Source of the DNA: Paenibacillus sp. YPG26
GTDB taxonomy: Bacteria > Bacillota > Bacilli > Paenibacillales > Paenibacillaceae
Reading direction: 5' to 3'
NCBI RefSeq assembly: GCF_023704175.1
Contig: NZ_CP084530.1
Span: 856,501 to 920,500, forward strand
Length of the DNA: 64,000 bases
Shown here one piece after another: positions 8,053 to 17,113 of this stretch (positions are counted from its first letter, which is position 1; each line of letters starts with the position of its first letter). The notes beneath the pieces are model-generated. The model searched no databases. It was not told the DNA's origin and was given only the letters and a program-made list of their open reading frames with translations. A program made the translations under genes and the position numbers.

Positions 8053-8659
8053 TTTTCTTCACCTCCTTTACCGAGACGGAGGAACGGAGCTTGTTCAGGG
8101 CGGATTGGCGTGTCTTGAATATCGCTTGCGGGCTGACCTGAAGACTTTCGGCAATCTCCGTGTCCCTGTAGCATAGAACATAAGACATTAACACAATCTG
8201 CTGCTGCTTGTGGGTTAACAGGCGGAAGCAGCCGTACAGCTTCTCATCTTCGATGTTCTCGGCAAAGGCGGAATATTCCTTGAAATAGTAGTCGACAGAT
8301 GGGCAATAATCAAATAGAACAGAGTCACTTCCGCGGCTCTCCTCAGAGCGGGGCTGGTCAATAATTAGCGGATTACGCTTATGGATCTTATGGGTGGAGC
8401 GGATAAAGGAAAGAGTGGACAACTCAACGACCGAGGCCATATATCTGACGAATCGGATCTGGAACAAATGCTGCCGGAAGGCATCCTGAATACGGTCCCA
8501 GCATTCCAGTTGACCCTTGATAGCGCTTACCAAAATAGCGGCATGAGGGGTGTGGCTGAAGAATGACTTAATGACAGGATTACGGAAGGCGGCTTCATGA
8601 ACGGCTGCATATTTCTCGAAAATATTTAGCTCATCGCGGGTTAAAGCTCTTACTTTCAT
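8045..8659 (-). CDS. Sigma factor, SigO (YvrI)-like
   Basis: A 204-residue protein with a C-terminal sigma region-4 helix-turn-helix: LLTHKQQQIVLMSYVLCYRDTEIAESLQV followed by SPQAIFKTRQSALNKLRSS. The N-terminal part is poorly conserved and lacks an obvious full region 2, as expected of a factor whose region-2 function comes from a separate RsoA-type subunit two genes downstream. A longer start at 8713 is possible, but the ATG at 8659 has AAGGGGG about 9 bases upstream. Bacillus SigO responds to acid and envelope stress and drives oxdC-yvrL; those targets are not in this window. Confidence 0.72.
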   Translation of the reverse strand: MKVRALTRDELNIFEKYAAVHEAAFRNPVIKSFFSHTPHAAILVSAIKGQLECWDRIQDAFRQHLFQIRFVRYMASVVELSTLSFIRSTHKIHKRNPLIIDQPRSEESRGSDSVLFDYCPSVDYYFKEYSAFAENIEDEKLYGCFRLLTHKQQQIVLMSYVLCYRDTEIAESLQVSPQAIFKTRQSALNKLRSSVSVKEVKKSG

Positions 8660-9235
8660 AAGTCTAAACCCCCTTCGTGATATGAATGTCCAGGCATCGT
8701 CTCTTGCGTTCATTCCTATTAATAAGATATTAGCATGTTATCCAAAATAAACCTGTATTTGAACATACGTTCTTGTTAAGTTAAAAAAATAAAAAAGTCA
8801 GTAGATATAGATTATTTCACAAATGGGATTAATTGGCATGAGTCTGCAGGCTGGTTATTCATCAGGCATATAGAAGGACTTTAGCTGGGAGGGGCGGCGA
8901 ATAGTGGTGGCATATCAGAGAATCGGGCCAAACTGAATGCGATATAACGACCGGCATGGATCACAGTTATCAGAAGTATCAATCTGCCACAACAACCCCT
9001 CCCTCTAGTTATTTAAGCCTCTCTAATACAGATTGAGCTGCGAATGAAGCATTCATAGGTCATTCTATATTTTAGCTTATAGTAATAAAGTGTCCTAACC
9101 CTGTGGAAAAACAACCTATTTTACTTGCTCGCTTCATTTTTGTAAATGAGATTTATCTCACTTCAGCTCTTGAGCGTTCTATCATTCATTTCATATGGTT
9201 AATGAACTTAAGAAGAGGAGAGGGAGGTGGCATTC
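8660..9235. other. Intergenic region, divergent promoters expected
   Basis: No convincing gene is seen. It must carry the leftward promoter of the sigma operon and the rightward promoter of the glycosylase. A short palindrome TGAGATTTATCTCA (9147-9160) lies 76 bp before the glycosylase start and could be an operator. The left half is AT-rich with A tracts near 8783-8797. Confidence 0.4.
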
Positions 9236-9751
9236 ATGAACGAAGTTACTGACCATCTGGACTATGGCCTTCAGATTGTCTTCATTGGCTTCAATCCAAG
9301 TCTGCGTTCCGGGGAAGTTGGGCATCATTATGCGAACCCCCGCAATAATTTCTGGAGAATTCTATATAAGTCGGGGCTAACGCCAAGGCTGTATGAGCCC
9401 ACCGAGGATGGGGAGCTGCTTAAGCTCGGGTATGGCTTCACGAATATTGTGGCGAGACCGACGCGTGGGGTTGAGGATATTACCCGCGAGGAGTACCGCG
9501 AAGGAAGGGAGATTCTGAGGAGTAAGCTTGTGCAGTTCCGGCCGCAGATTGCCTGCTTTGTCGGCAAAGGGGTGTATACCGAGCTTACCCGGAGGACGAA
9601 GGTGGATTGGGGCCTCCAGCCGGATTCCTTCCTTGAAGGGATTCATGAATTTGTGGCTCCTTCTTCAAGCGGGCTTGTCAGAATGCCGATGGAGGAGATT
9701 ATAGAAATCTACCGGAGGCTGAAGCTGTTCGTCTCTCCAGAATGGGAATAA
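9236..9751 (+). CDS. Mismatch-specific uracil/thymine DNA glycosylase (MUG/TDG family)
   Basis: This 171-residue protein has the active-site motif IVFIGFNPSLRSGE near the N terminus, then YANPRNNFWRIL, and the C-terminal VAPSSSGLVRM corresponding to the family's second motif. The family removes uracil or thymine from G:U/G:T mismatches in base-excision repair. The Asn in GFNPS positions the catalytic water. The start is placed at ATG 9236 with GGGAGG 7-8 bases upstream; an in-frame GTG at 9227 lies inside that site. It is monocistronic. Confidence 0.88.
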   Translation: MNEVTDHLDYGLQIVFIGFNPSLRSGEVGHHYANPRNNFWRILYKSGLTPRLYEPTEDGELLKLGYGFTNIVARPTRGVEDITREEYREGREILRSKLVQFRPQIACFVGKGVYTELTRRTKVDWGLQPDSFLEGIHEFVAPSSSGLVRMPMEEIIEIYRRLKLFVSPEWE

Positions 9752-9805
9752 TTGCGGAGCTTGCCATGAAGGGGATTAATTGTGAATCGGCGCTGGTTCA
9801 CGCAT

Positions 9806-9848
9806 ATGCGAACAGCCTTGGCCCTTAGCCGGCCAAGGCTGCTCGCAT
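9806..9848. terminator. Hairpin between convergent genes
   Basis: Arms ATGCGAACAGCCTTGGCC and GGCCAAGGCTGCTCGCAT pair almost perfectly around CTTAGCC, between the glycosylase and the convergent exonuclease. No T tract follows. Confidence 0.6.
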
Positions 9849-9922
9849 TGCGACGGTATCAGTCTGATGATGTCCTGTGCGTATATTCAGCATGGTCAGC
9901 GGCCGTGTACAGCTTGCTGCTG

Positions 9923-10870
9923 TTATCCGGGAACACCGCAGGATGAACTCAGCAAAGTGATGAATTCCTCCTCTGGTAGAATGCGAATCTTCCGGCCGGT
10001 GGAGCTCAGCTTCTCGGCCTTGCGAATCTTGCTGCTGCTCTTGGTTCCATTCTGATGCTTCACATAGTCTTTGGACCCTACTACAAGGTAGTGGGTGCCG
10101 GGCAGCACCTGATCCGCGGGAAGTCCGCCAGCATCAGCGACCCGCTGCATCGCCTCCCGGCGGGACAGTGAGCTGAGCGTACCGGAGAAGACGACATTCT
10201 TCCGATAAAAGACATGGTCCTCATCGAACTCCGTCACAGAAGGAGTAATCTGGCTTGCCCTGACACTGCCCCCGCTGCTGCGGGTTGAAGCGAACGTGAT
10301 ATGCGTGTAATCCGGCTGAATGGAGCCCAGCCGGTATTCGCAGTGTGCGGCCAGCTCGGGCGCAAGCAGGGCTTCCGCCTGCTCCATACACTTAATGAAG
10401 ACAAGCGCGGCCGCTCTTGCATCTTCGAGCGCGTCATGGTGCCGGAAGGCATCGAGCTCCAGATGCCTGCTGATGGCATTAAGCCGGTAGCTGCTTAGCC
10501 CGGGCCAGATTCTTTTGGCAAGCAGGTAAGAGCATAAATAGTTGAAGCCTTCGCTTGGCAGTTCATGCCTGGTCATGCAGTGTCTCAATACACTCATATC
10601 AAAAGCGGCGTTATGCGCCACAACAATCTGGTTGTTAAGCAAAGGGGCGATGGAGTCCCAAAGTTCCTTAAAAGTAGGAGCATCCTCTACCATGTCTGCG
10701 GTGATTCCGTGAATCTGGACAACATACGGATCAAAGTCATCCAGCGGATTAACTAATGAATAGAACTCCTTGGCGATCTCACCGTCTCTGACGACCACAA
10801 TTCCCACAGCACACACGCTGCCCCGGTTCCTCATATTCGCCGTCTCAAAATCAATCGAGACAAAATCCAT
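9923..10870 (-). CDS. DnaQ-like 3'-5' exonuclease with C-terminal BRCT domain
   Basis: This 315-residue protein begins with exonuclease motif I FVSIDFETANMRNRG (the DxE metal ligands), has motif II in VVAHNAAFDMSVLRH and motif III HHDALEDARAAA (H-x4-D), so all DEDDh residues are present. Residues ~212-305 form a BRCT domain (FYRKNVVFSGTLSSLSRREA, then YLVVGSKDY). Such DnaQ-BRCT proteins are common in Firmicutes as stand-alone repair or proofreading nucleases; the BRCT domain is also found in DNA ligase and DinG/PolC-associated proteins. The start ATG lies right at the exonuclease fold. It is monocistronic. Confidence 0.88.
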   Translation of the reverse strand: MDFVSIDFETANMRNRGSVCAVGIVVVRDGEIAKEFYSLVNPLDDFDPYVVQIHGITADMVEDAPTFKELWDSIAPLLNNQIVVAHNAAFDMSVLRHCMTRHELPSEGFNYLCSYLLAKRIWPGLSSYRLNAISRHLELDAFRHHDALEDARAAALVFIKCMEQAEALLAPELAAHCEYRLGSIQPDYTHITFASTRSSGGSVRASQITPSVTEFDEDHVFYRKNVVFSGTLSSLSRREAMQRVADAGGLPADQVLPGTHYLVVGSKDYVKHQNGTKSSSKIRKAEKLSSTGRKIRILPEEEFITLLSSSCGVPG

Positions 10871-10963
10871 CTAAGCCTCACCACACTTTCTAGTATGTGA
10901 TTCTATTTTACACCAAATAGATTTGGTTTTGCTGACAGGGAACCATAAAGTATGGGGATATAT

Positions 10964-10992
10964 TTGACAGGTGCTTGGATCAGTTGTATAAT
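10964..10992 (+). promoter_or_regulatory. Consensus sigma-A promoter of mhqR-like gene
   Basis: TTGACA and TATAAT, both exact consensus, are separated by 17 bases. The regulator's operator begins at the next base, over the expected transcription start. Confidence 0.85.
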
Positions 10993-11010
10993 TATCTTAA
11001 ATTAAAGATA
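10993..11010. promoter_or_regulatory. MhqR-type operator 1
   Basis: TATCTTAAATTAAAGATA has 6-bp arms TATCTT/AAGATA. The identical 18-mer recurs before the dioxygenase gene. Position just downstream of the -10 predicts autorepression by blocking RNA polymerase. The known MhqR operator of B. subtilis has a similar ATCT...AGAT architecture. Confidence 0.75.
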
Positions 11011-11054
11011 AATGTTATTGAGATAAATATTAAAGTGTTAAGAGGGGGATGCTT

Positions 11055-11495
11055 ATGAAGAGCGACCAAGAGCTGTCCTTGAAGCTGCTGGTTGTATTGT
11101 CCAAATCCTACAAGATTATTATGGATCATGCAGTCAAGGACATGAAGAAGTATGGACTGTCATCCTCCGAATTCACGGTGCTTGAGCTGCTGTACCACAA
11201 AGGCCAATTTCCGCTGCAGCAGATTGGTGACAAGATTCTGGTGACCAGTGGAAGTATTACTTACAACATCGACAAGCTTGAGAAGAAAGGGCTGCTTAAG
11301 CGGGTACCTTGTCCGGAAGACCGAAGAGTAACCTATGCTGACATCACTGAGGCTGGCAAGGCCTTGTTCGACCAGATCTTCCCCGAGCACGCCTCGGCGA
11401 TTGAATCCTTAATGAAGGGTCTGTCGGCCGAAGAGAAGGAGCAGGCGATCACCTTGCTTAAGAAGCTGGGCACATCAGCGAAAAAAACAGAGTAG
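11055..11495 (+). CDS. mhqR: MarR family regulator, MhqR-like
   Basis: This 146-residue MarR protein has helices, then a winged HTH: LSSSEFTVLELLYHKGQFPLQQIG, the recognition helix VTSGSITYNIDKLEKKGLL, and the wing PEDRRVTYADIT. The assignment to MhqR rests on the neighbours, a ring-cleaving dioxygenase and an MhqD-like esterase, which in Bacillus form the quinone/electrophile-responsive MhqR regulon. The start is ATG 11055, since GAGGGGG sits 6 bases upstream; ATG 11049 lies too close. No redox-sensing Cys is evident in the DNA-binding half. Confidence 0.82.
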   Translation: MKSDQELSLKLLVVLSKSYKIIMDHAVKDMKKYGLSSSEFTVLELLYHKGQFPLQQIGDKILVTSGSITYNIDKLEKKGLLKRVPCPEDRRVTYADITEAGKALFDQIFPEHASAIESLMKGLSAEEKEQAITLLKKLGTSAKKTE

Positions 11496-11512
11496 CAAAT
11501 TTTTTTATCCAA

Positions 11513-11530
11513 TATCTTAAATTAAAGATA
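11513..11530. promoter_or_regulatory. MhqR-type operator 2
   Basis: An exact copy of operator 1 (TATCTTAAATTAAAGATA) lies 33 bp before the dioxygenase start, overlapping AT-rich sequence with TATAAAAT just downstream that may serve as a -10. It predicts separate repression of the dioxygenase-esterase pair. Confidence 0.75.
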
Positions 11531-11562
11531 ATATAAAATAATCATAGAGGAGCGTGTACACG

Positions 11563-12513
11563 ATGACACAAAAAACCGCAGGGATTCACCATATCACCGC
11601 TTTTGTCCGGGATCCGCAGGAGAATGTGGACTTTTACGCAGGGGTGCTTGGACTCAGATTGGTGAAGCAGACTATTAATTTTGATGCCCCGGAAGTCTAC
11701 CACTTATATTTCGGGAACCAAATGGGCAGCCCGGGAACAGCGATTACCTTCTTCCCTTGGCCGGAATCCCGTCTTGGCGTCGTAGGCGGCGGACAGGTGG
11801 GAACCGTGACCTTTGCCGTTCCGGCAGGATCGCTGTCCTTCTGGCAGGAACGTCTGCAGCGCCTGGGTGTACCGGCAGAGAGAACGGAGAGATTCTCGGA
11901 GGCTTATCTCCAATTCAAAGACTATGACGGACTGCAGCTTGAGATTGTCGAACGCGCGGAAGGTCCGGAGAGCGAATGGTCGTTCGGCGGTGTCCCTGCG
12001 AACCTGGCGATCAAGGGATTCGGCGGCGCACAGCTTCTGAGTATGGCCCCAGCTAAGACGATGGATCTGCTGGAGAATGTGATGGGTCTGGTTAGAACGG
12101 GCGAAGAAGACGGGTGGGTGCGTTATCAGTCTCATGGCAATCTGGGCAATATCATCGACGTTAATTCGGGGCCGGTGAGACCCGGAAGAGGCGGAAGCGG
12201 TACGATTCACCATATCGCTTGGCGGGCTGCGGACGATGAAGATCATGCCAAATGGAGAGCCCATGTTCTTGAGCACGGATTCAATCCTACCCCAATCGTG
12301 GACCGCCAATATTTCAATGCCGTATATTTCCGTGAAGCGGGCGGCATTCTGTTCGAAATAGCTACGGATACGCCAGGCTTTGACAACGATGAACCGGCGG
12401 ATGCACTGGGTGAGAAGCTGATGCTGCCGGAATGGTTCGAGCCGAATCGGGCGGAGATTGAAGCGGGACTTCTACCTATCAAGGTTCGTGTACTGGAGGG
12501 GGATCAAGCATGA
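11563..12513 (+). CDS. Ring-cleaving dioxygenase, MhqA/MhqO family (VOC fold)
   Basis: This 316-residue protein is two glyoxalase/bleomycin-resistance (VOC) domains. The first begins GIHHITAFVRDPQENVDFY and includes QLEIVE (second metal side); the second begins near AIKGFGGAQLLS and includes TIHHIAWRAADDEDH and GILFEIATDTPGF. The His/His/Glu metal ligands of type I extradiol dioxygenases are in HHIT, HHIAW and FEIATD. MhqA/MhqO proteins are proposed to open hydroquinone/catechol rings in detoxification. The start is ATG 11563 with GAGGAG ~10 bases upstream. It overlaps the esterase by 4 bases. Confidence 0.88.
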   Translation: MTQKTAGIHHITAFVRDPQENVDFYAGVLGLRLVKQTINFDAPEVYHLYFGNQMGSPGTAITFFPWPESRLGVVGGGQVGTVTFAVPAGSLSFWQERLQRLGVPAERTERFSEAYLQFKDYDGLQLEIVERAEGPESEWSFGGVPANLAIKGFGGAQLLSMAPAKTMDLLENVMGLVRTGEEDGWVRYQSHGNLGNIIDVNSGPVRPGRGGSGTIHHIAWRAADDEDHAKWRAHVLEHGFNPTPIVDRQYFNAVYFREAGGILFEIATDTPGFDNDEPADALGEKLMLPEWFEPNRAEIEAGLLPIKVRVLEGDQA

Positions 12514-13121
12514 TTCATTTATATAAAAAGGGTACAAATCCAGCTGCTCCAACCCTGCTGCTGCTTCATGGAACGGGGGGGACCGAGCAGGATCTGGTCC
12601 CTCTCGCAGGGCTGATAGATCCTACTTCCTCTTACTTAAGCGTTCGGGGGAATGTACTGGAGAATGGCATGCCGAGATTCTTCCGCAGATTGGCGGAAGG
12701 CGTATTCGATGAGGAAGATTTGATCTTCCGGACTGAGGAGCTTAACAGCTTCCTGAATACAGCCTCGGCACAGTATGGATTCGACCGGAGTAATGTCGTA
12801 GCCGTTGGTTATTCTAACGGAGCGAACATTGCGGGCAGTCTGTTATTCCACCATCCGAACGCACTAAGGGGAGCGGTGCTCCATCATCCCATGGTACCCC
12901 GCCGGGGAATTCCGCTGCCCGACTTAACAGGGCTCCCCGTCTTCATTGGCGCAGGCTCCAATGATATGATGTGTCCGCCAGAAGAGACCGAAGAGCTGGC
13001 TTCCCTGCTGACAGGGGCCCAGGCATCTGTGGAGGTCCATTGGGAGCAGCGGGGACATCAGCTTACCCAGACAGAAGTGAACGCCGCGGCGGCTTGGTAC
13101 CAGAGGAACTTCAAGTCTTAA
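12510..13121 (+). CDS. mhqD: Carboxylesterase/phospholipase-like hydrolase, MhqD-like
   Basis: This 203-residue alpha/beta hydrolase has an oxyanion-region motif LLLHGTGGTEQDL, nucleophile elbow VGYSNGANI (Ser near residue 98), a catalytic Asp in FIGAGSNDMMCPPEE and a catalytic His in EQRGHQLTQTE. It matches MhqD-type esterases, which accompany the dioxygenases in the electrophile-stress regulon. Its ATG overlaps the dioxygenase stop (ATGA), and GGAGGGGGAT precedes it, so the two are translationally coupled. Confidence 0.87.
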   Translation: MIHLYKKGTNPAAPTLLLLHGTGGTEQDLVPLAGLIDPTSSYLSVRGNVLENGMPRFFRRLAEGVFDEEDLIFRTEELNSFLNTASAQYGFDRSNVVAVGYSNGANIAGSLLFHHPNALRGAVLHHPMVPRRGIPLPDLTGLPVFIGAGSNDMMCPPEETEELASLLTGAQASVEVHWEQRGHQLTQTEVNAAAAWYQRNFKS

Positions 13122-13152
13122 GCCAGTATCCCTCAGGTTCATATCCATAAGG

Positions 13153-13184
13153 AAGAAGCTCTGATCGTCTGATCAGAGCTTCTT
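13153..13184. terminator. Terminator hairpin after mhqD-like gene
   Basis: A perfect 14-bp stem (AAGAAGCTCTGATC / GATCAGAGCTTCTT) with a four-base loop, between convergent genes, so it may serve both. Confidence 0.75.
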
Positions 13185-13233
13185 GTGGTTCTCTATCCAT
13201 GATCCGGGAGTGCAGCCGGGTTGGTTGCTGTGA

Positions 13234-14028
13234 TTACCCACGCAGCAAGGATTCGGCTCCATCCACATAGATCTCGGTTCCCGTGACATGGGAGGACTCG
13301 CTGCTTGCCAGGAAGAGCACAAGATTGGATACCTGTTCAGGAGAACCGGGCTTATCCGCAAGTGGATGATCGCCTTCCGGGAATTCCACTGGAATCTGTA
13401 CTTCCTTAAGATCATCGGAAGGATACGTATTCTCATCAATATTGGTCTCTATCGCGCCGGGACAGATAGCATTAACCCGGATTTTGAACTGGGCAAGCTC
13501 CAGCGCGGCCATCTTCATGAAGGCAACCTGAGCCGCCTTCGTTGAGGCGTAAGCCGAGAAGCCCACACCGGAGAAGACGCGGTTGCCGTTAATGGAGCTC
13601 GTGATAATCACGCTCCCGCCGTGTTCTTTCAAGTAAGGAACGGCATATTTGACAGTGGCAAATGTACCCCGCAGGTTAATATCCATCGTCTGATCCCAAT
13701 CTTCCATACTCATCGTCTCGATCGGAGCCATGGCGCCATTGATCCCCGCGTTGGCGAACACAATATCCAGCTTGCCGCCGGACTCGTCAGCAACCTGCTT
13801 GAAGCCCCGCTCAATCATCTCCGGTTGCGAAATATCGCATTCAATAACCTCGGCTCTTCCGCCTGCTTGCTCGATGATCCGCTTGGTCTTCTCCGCGGTG
13901 TCATGGGTCCGGTCGAATAAATACACCTTGGCCCCGTGCTCCGCGAAGCGGATAGCTGTGGCTTTCCCGATACCGGAGCCGCCTCCGGTGACAACCGCAA
14001 CTTTATCTTTCAACCTTTGTTCTGGCAT
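13234..14028 (-). CDS. Short-chain dehydrogenase/reductase
   Basis: A 264-residue classical SDR: cofactor motif VVTGGGSGIGKATA, an Asp after the second strand (LFDRT, favouring NAD), NAG in VFANAGING, the catalytic Ser in ITSSINGN, and YASTK (Tyr/Lys). The C-terminal VTGTEIYVDGAESLLRG is typical. The substrate is unknown. An upstream ATG at 14046 is in frame, but AGGAGG sits 7 bases before the ATG at 14028. It lies downstream of the aldo-keto reductase on the same strand with a 67-bp gap. Confidence 0.88.
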   Translation of the reverse strand: MPEQRLKDKVAVVTGGGSGIGKATAIRFAEHGAKVYLFDRTHDTAEKTKRIIEQAGGRAEVIECDISQPEMIERGFKQVADESGGKLDIVFANAGINGAMAPIETMSMEDWDQTMDINLRGTFATVKYAVPYLKEHGGSVIITSSINGNRVFSGVGFSAYASTKAAQVAFMKMAALELAQFKIRVNAICPGAIETNIDENTYPSDDLKEVQIPVEFPEGDHPLADKPGSPEQVSNLVLFLASSESSHVTGTEIYVDGAESLLRG

Positions 14029-14113
14029 GGGGTACCCTCCTAGCACTGTTCTATGAACTCACAGACAGTACTTAAATACCCTCCTATCCTGGCCTGAATC
14101 AATCAGGCTCAAG

Positions 14114-15091
14114 TTATGGCAGATTGACTCCCCGCGAAGAGACGTACAGCTTGTACCATTCATCACGGGTCATCATTCTTGACTGGCTTTCGGCATCCCG
14201 GCAGGCGCGAATGCGCTCGGGATTGACAGTGCCGATCACGGGCTGAATCTTGGCAGGATGTCTCATGAGCCATCCGAGTACGATAGCTTCTGGGGTGGTG
14301 CCTTTATACCGGGCCATTTGCTGAACAAGGACCGCGGTCGCTCTGATGTTCTCCGGCTGATCTTCCAGCGGACGTCCCGAGAACTTGCCTTGGGCAAGAG
14401 GACCCCAGGCTTGAATCTGGATATGATTCGATTGGCAGAACTCCATCAGACCTTCGGAGAAGCCCACGGAGGTTCCGGCTTTCTGGTTCACATGGACACC
14501 TTCATCCAGGAAATCGAGCCGCTCCAGACTGAGCTCCAGCTGGTTCACGACCAAGGGTTCCGGAAGAGCCTGCTCCAAGAAACGGATCTGGGCTGCATTC
14601 ATGTTAGAGACCCCGAAGTAGCGTACCTTGCCCGAGGATTTCAGCTTGCCGAAAGCCTCGGCGACTTCATCCGGCTCCATGAGCGGGTCAGGGCGGTGAA
14701 GAAGCAGTACATCCAGATAATCAGTGCTCAGTCTCTGGAGAATTTCATTCACAGACTCCAGAATATGTTCTCTGGAGAAGTCGTAGCGGCCAGGAACATC
14801 GCCATTCGCGAAGCGGATTCCACACTTGGACTGAATGACAATCTGCTCACGCATGCCCGGTCTGGCTTGCAGAATCCTGCCGAAGGTCTGTTCAGCCTTG
14901 CCGCAGGTATAGATATCAGCATGGTCGAACATGGATATGCCAATAGATAGTGCGGCATCCACTGCCTTCTCAGCCTCAAGCACATGCTCCCGGGTAATTG
15001 GCGCATCGCTCCATTCCCCGCCAAAAGGCATACAGCCCAGAATAAGGCGGCTCGTTGATATTCCTCTTTTCTCAAGCGGCATAATTCTCAT
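14114..15091 (-). CDS. Aldo/keto reductase (YdhF-like)
   Basis: This 325-residue TIM-barrel oxidoreductase shows all four catalytic positions: Asp and Tyr in MFDHADIYTCGKAE, Lys in VIQSKCGIRF, His in LLLHRPDPL. The C-terminal NADPH-binding segment is PVIGTVNPERIRAC. The long loop after the Lys and overall length resemble E. coli YdhF-type reductases. The physiological carbonyl substrate is unknown. GGAGGTAACTT immediately precedes the ATG. It probably shares a transcript with the SDR downstream. Confidence 0.88.
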   Translation of the reverse strand: MRIMPLEKRGISTSRLILGCMPFGGEWSDAPITREHVLEAEKAVDAALSIGISMFDHADIYTCGKAEQTFGRILQARPGMREQIVIQSKCGIRFANGDVPGRYDFSREHILESVNEILQRLSTDYLDVLLLHRPDPLMEPDEVAEAFGKLKSSGKVRYFGVSNMNAAQIRFLEQALPEPLVVNQLELSLERLDFLDEGVHVNQKAGTSVGFSEGLMEFCQSNHIQIQAWGPLAQGKFSGRPLEDQPENIRATAVLVQQMARYKGTTPEAIVLGWLMRHPAKIQPVIGTVNPERIRACRDAESQSRMMTRDEWYKLYVSSRGVNLP

Positions 15092-15198
15092 AAGTTACCT
15101 CCATGTTGTTCAGATGTTGATGCTTCTAACGATACAGCTTGATGAGAAGCCTTTCAAGAAAGCACAGAGATTGGAAGGTCTTGCTTCAACACTATGTT

Positions 15199-16920
15199 CT
15201 AGATAGGGGAATGATCCTGGGTGCCAGCTTGGTCGCCGTGATCCTTGGGCGTTCGTCTGTACAGCAATCGTGATGCTGCAATTCCAACCGCTCCGAGACC
15301 CATGAACAGGACAGCCCGGATGGCCAAGGTTACGCCTGGAAGGTCGATATAGATCACTTTGGCCAGTGTCAGGAACAGGAAGAAGATGCCGGCCAGCCTT
15401 GCGCTGCGCTTCTTCAGCAGGATGCCTGAGACGATCATGGCTACGGCATACAGCGCCCATATGGCAGACAGAATAAGGTGCCTGGTGTCAAAGCTCAGCT
15501 CACGTGTAAGAACACCATTAATTTGAGTGATGAATATCAGGAGCAGAATCGGCCCAGACCAGTTCCACACCTGCCGCTTTAACAGCAAGTAAGGCAGCTC
15601 CGGCAGGCGCTTCAGCACACTTGCGATCAGAGCTGTAGAACCTAGCAGTACGATCCAGCCGGCAGTCTCCATAGAAATGATCTCCGGTATGGGATGCAGC
15701 AACAGCAGCAATAGTCCCGTCGCGTAGATCAGTCCGCCCGTTACAAGCTGCAGAGTCCGGAGGGGCTTCATACCGAGCAGAAGGGCCACAGTCCCTTGAG
15801 CGATCAGGGCGGCGGCGAGACTGGCTGCATGCAGCAGGTCGAAGAGCCAGAGGAACCAGGCGAAGCAGGCGATGCTGGTGTAGATTGTGAAGTCTTTGTG
15901 CCATACAAAGTTCCAGAGTGCAGTTATGCTGTAAATCAATGCCCAGACACCAATCACAATCCCGTATATGGCCGATTCATCTCCATAGAACAGGAGAGAA
16001 GTCCAGCCAGAGAGCAGGGCGAACCCGGTGAATAACAGAAAGGGGTTGCCGCTGACCCTCGCGGACGATTTCAGGAATGAGAGGATATATAATCCTGCAT
16101 ATTGAAAAATCAAGGCGGCTAAGTAGGCATAACGAATGGACTCTATGTCTGAGCCCAGGTACAAGGCGAACAAAGGAATATGAAGCATGAAGAAAGCTGT
16201 GAAGTAAGCGGTACGGAAGGAATACAGGACAGCGATAATCATGATCGCCACCGAGAACAGCGCCTCATACCCGGCGAAGATCCAGGCGTCGGGAACCTCC
16301 GAGCGGATCAGGAAAGGAATCAGATAACCGCCGACCAAGGTAATCATGATCAACACCTGAGACCTGTGCCGGATGGCCGTGAAGACGCCAGCCCCTATAG
16401 ATAGAATATATAGTACGAATGAATGCGGGGCCGGAATCAATTCATATAGCATGTGGGCCGCGAACAGTGTGAGCATCAGAATGGCGATAGAGCCGCCCTG
16501 AAGAACCTGGCCGAGCGCCTGACGTTTGTGACGGAACTGAATCTCCCCGTACCAGAACAGAAGTGCAGCCGCCGCGAGTCCCAGCATACAGCGGACAGGT
16601 TCAGTAAGGATTCCCGAGCTTACTGCGGCATTGAAGCCCCACAGGATGCCCAGCAGCAGAACAAGCACAAATACTCTGGGCAGCCAGATTCGGGCAATTA
16701 AATGTTCCCAGTCAACCCGGGGTTTCGGGACTTGGGAATGAACAGGTCCCTGTACCGGTTCACGGCCTTGATCATCCGGGGGAACTCTGCGTTCTTGTCG
16801 TGACCCCGGGAAGGGCCTCACTTTCTGGGTCTTGCTCTGTTCTTGCCGCAGCTGTTCAAGCTGCCTCTCCAGGTGCAGCACTTTCTTCTCCAGCTCATCA
16901 ACCCGGTGTTGAATATCCAA
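15199..16920 (-). CDS. DUF2339 family polytopic membrane protein
   Basis: A 573-residue protein that starts with a coiled coil (HRVDELEKKVLHLERQLEQL), then a Gln/Arg/Pro-rich linker to ~residue 70, then the sequence WEHLIARIWLPRVFVLVLLL and roughly 14 further hydrophobic segments to the end. This is the layout of DUF2339 proteins, large predicted inner-membrane proteins of unknown function. The start is TTG: no ATG or GTG is available, and AGGAGGTG sits 8-9 bases upstream. It is monocistronic and divergent from the SLH-GH18 gene. Confidence 0.85.
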   Translation of the reverse strand: MDIQHRVDELEKKVLHLERQLEQLRQEQSKTQKVRPFPGSRQERRVPPDDQGREPVQGPVHSQVPKPRVDWEHLIARIWLPRVFVLVLLLGILWGFNAAVSSGILTEPVRCMLGLAAAALLFWYGEIQFRHKRQALGQVLQGGSIAILMLTLFAAHMLYELIPAPHSFVLYILSIGAGVFTAIRHRSQVLIMITLVGGYLIPFLIRSEVPDAWIFAGYEALFSVAIMIIAVLYSFRTAYFTAFFMLHIPLFALYLGSDIESIRYAYLAALIFQYAGLYILSFLKSSARVSGNPFLLFTGFALLSGWTSLLFYGDESAIYGIVIGVWALIYSITALWNFVWHKDFTIYTSIACFAWFLWLFDLLHAASLAAALIAQGTVALLLGMKPLRTLQLVTGGLIYATGLLLLLLHPIPEIISMETAGWIVLLGSTALIASVLKRLPELPYLLLKRQVWNWSGPILLLIFITQINGVLTRELSFDTRHLILSAIWALYAVAMIVSGILLKKRSARLAGIFFLFLTLAKVIYIDLPGVTLAIRAVLFMGLGAVGIAASRLLYRRTPKDHGDQAGTQDHSPI

Positions 16921-17113
16921 AACTCAGGCACCTCCTATAAGTTGCCGTACAACTGTGTTGCTGACTCTTCATAAATTTGGTAATAGTATACCACGAATCG
17001 GGAACCGGTTATCCGCGCATGCGCGCTGCCTGCCAATATTTTCGTGTCGATAGAGCTAGTCTTTTCTGATAGTATTGCGGGGTTCGACAGTTAATCAGAA
17101 GAGGTGGACTAAG

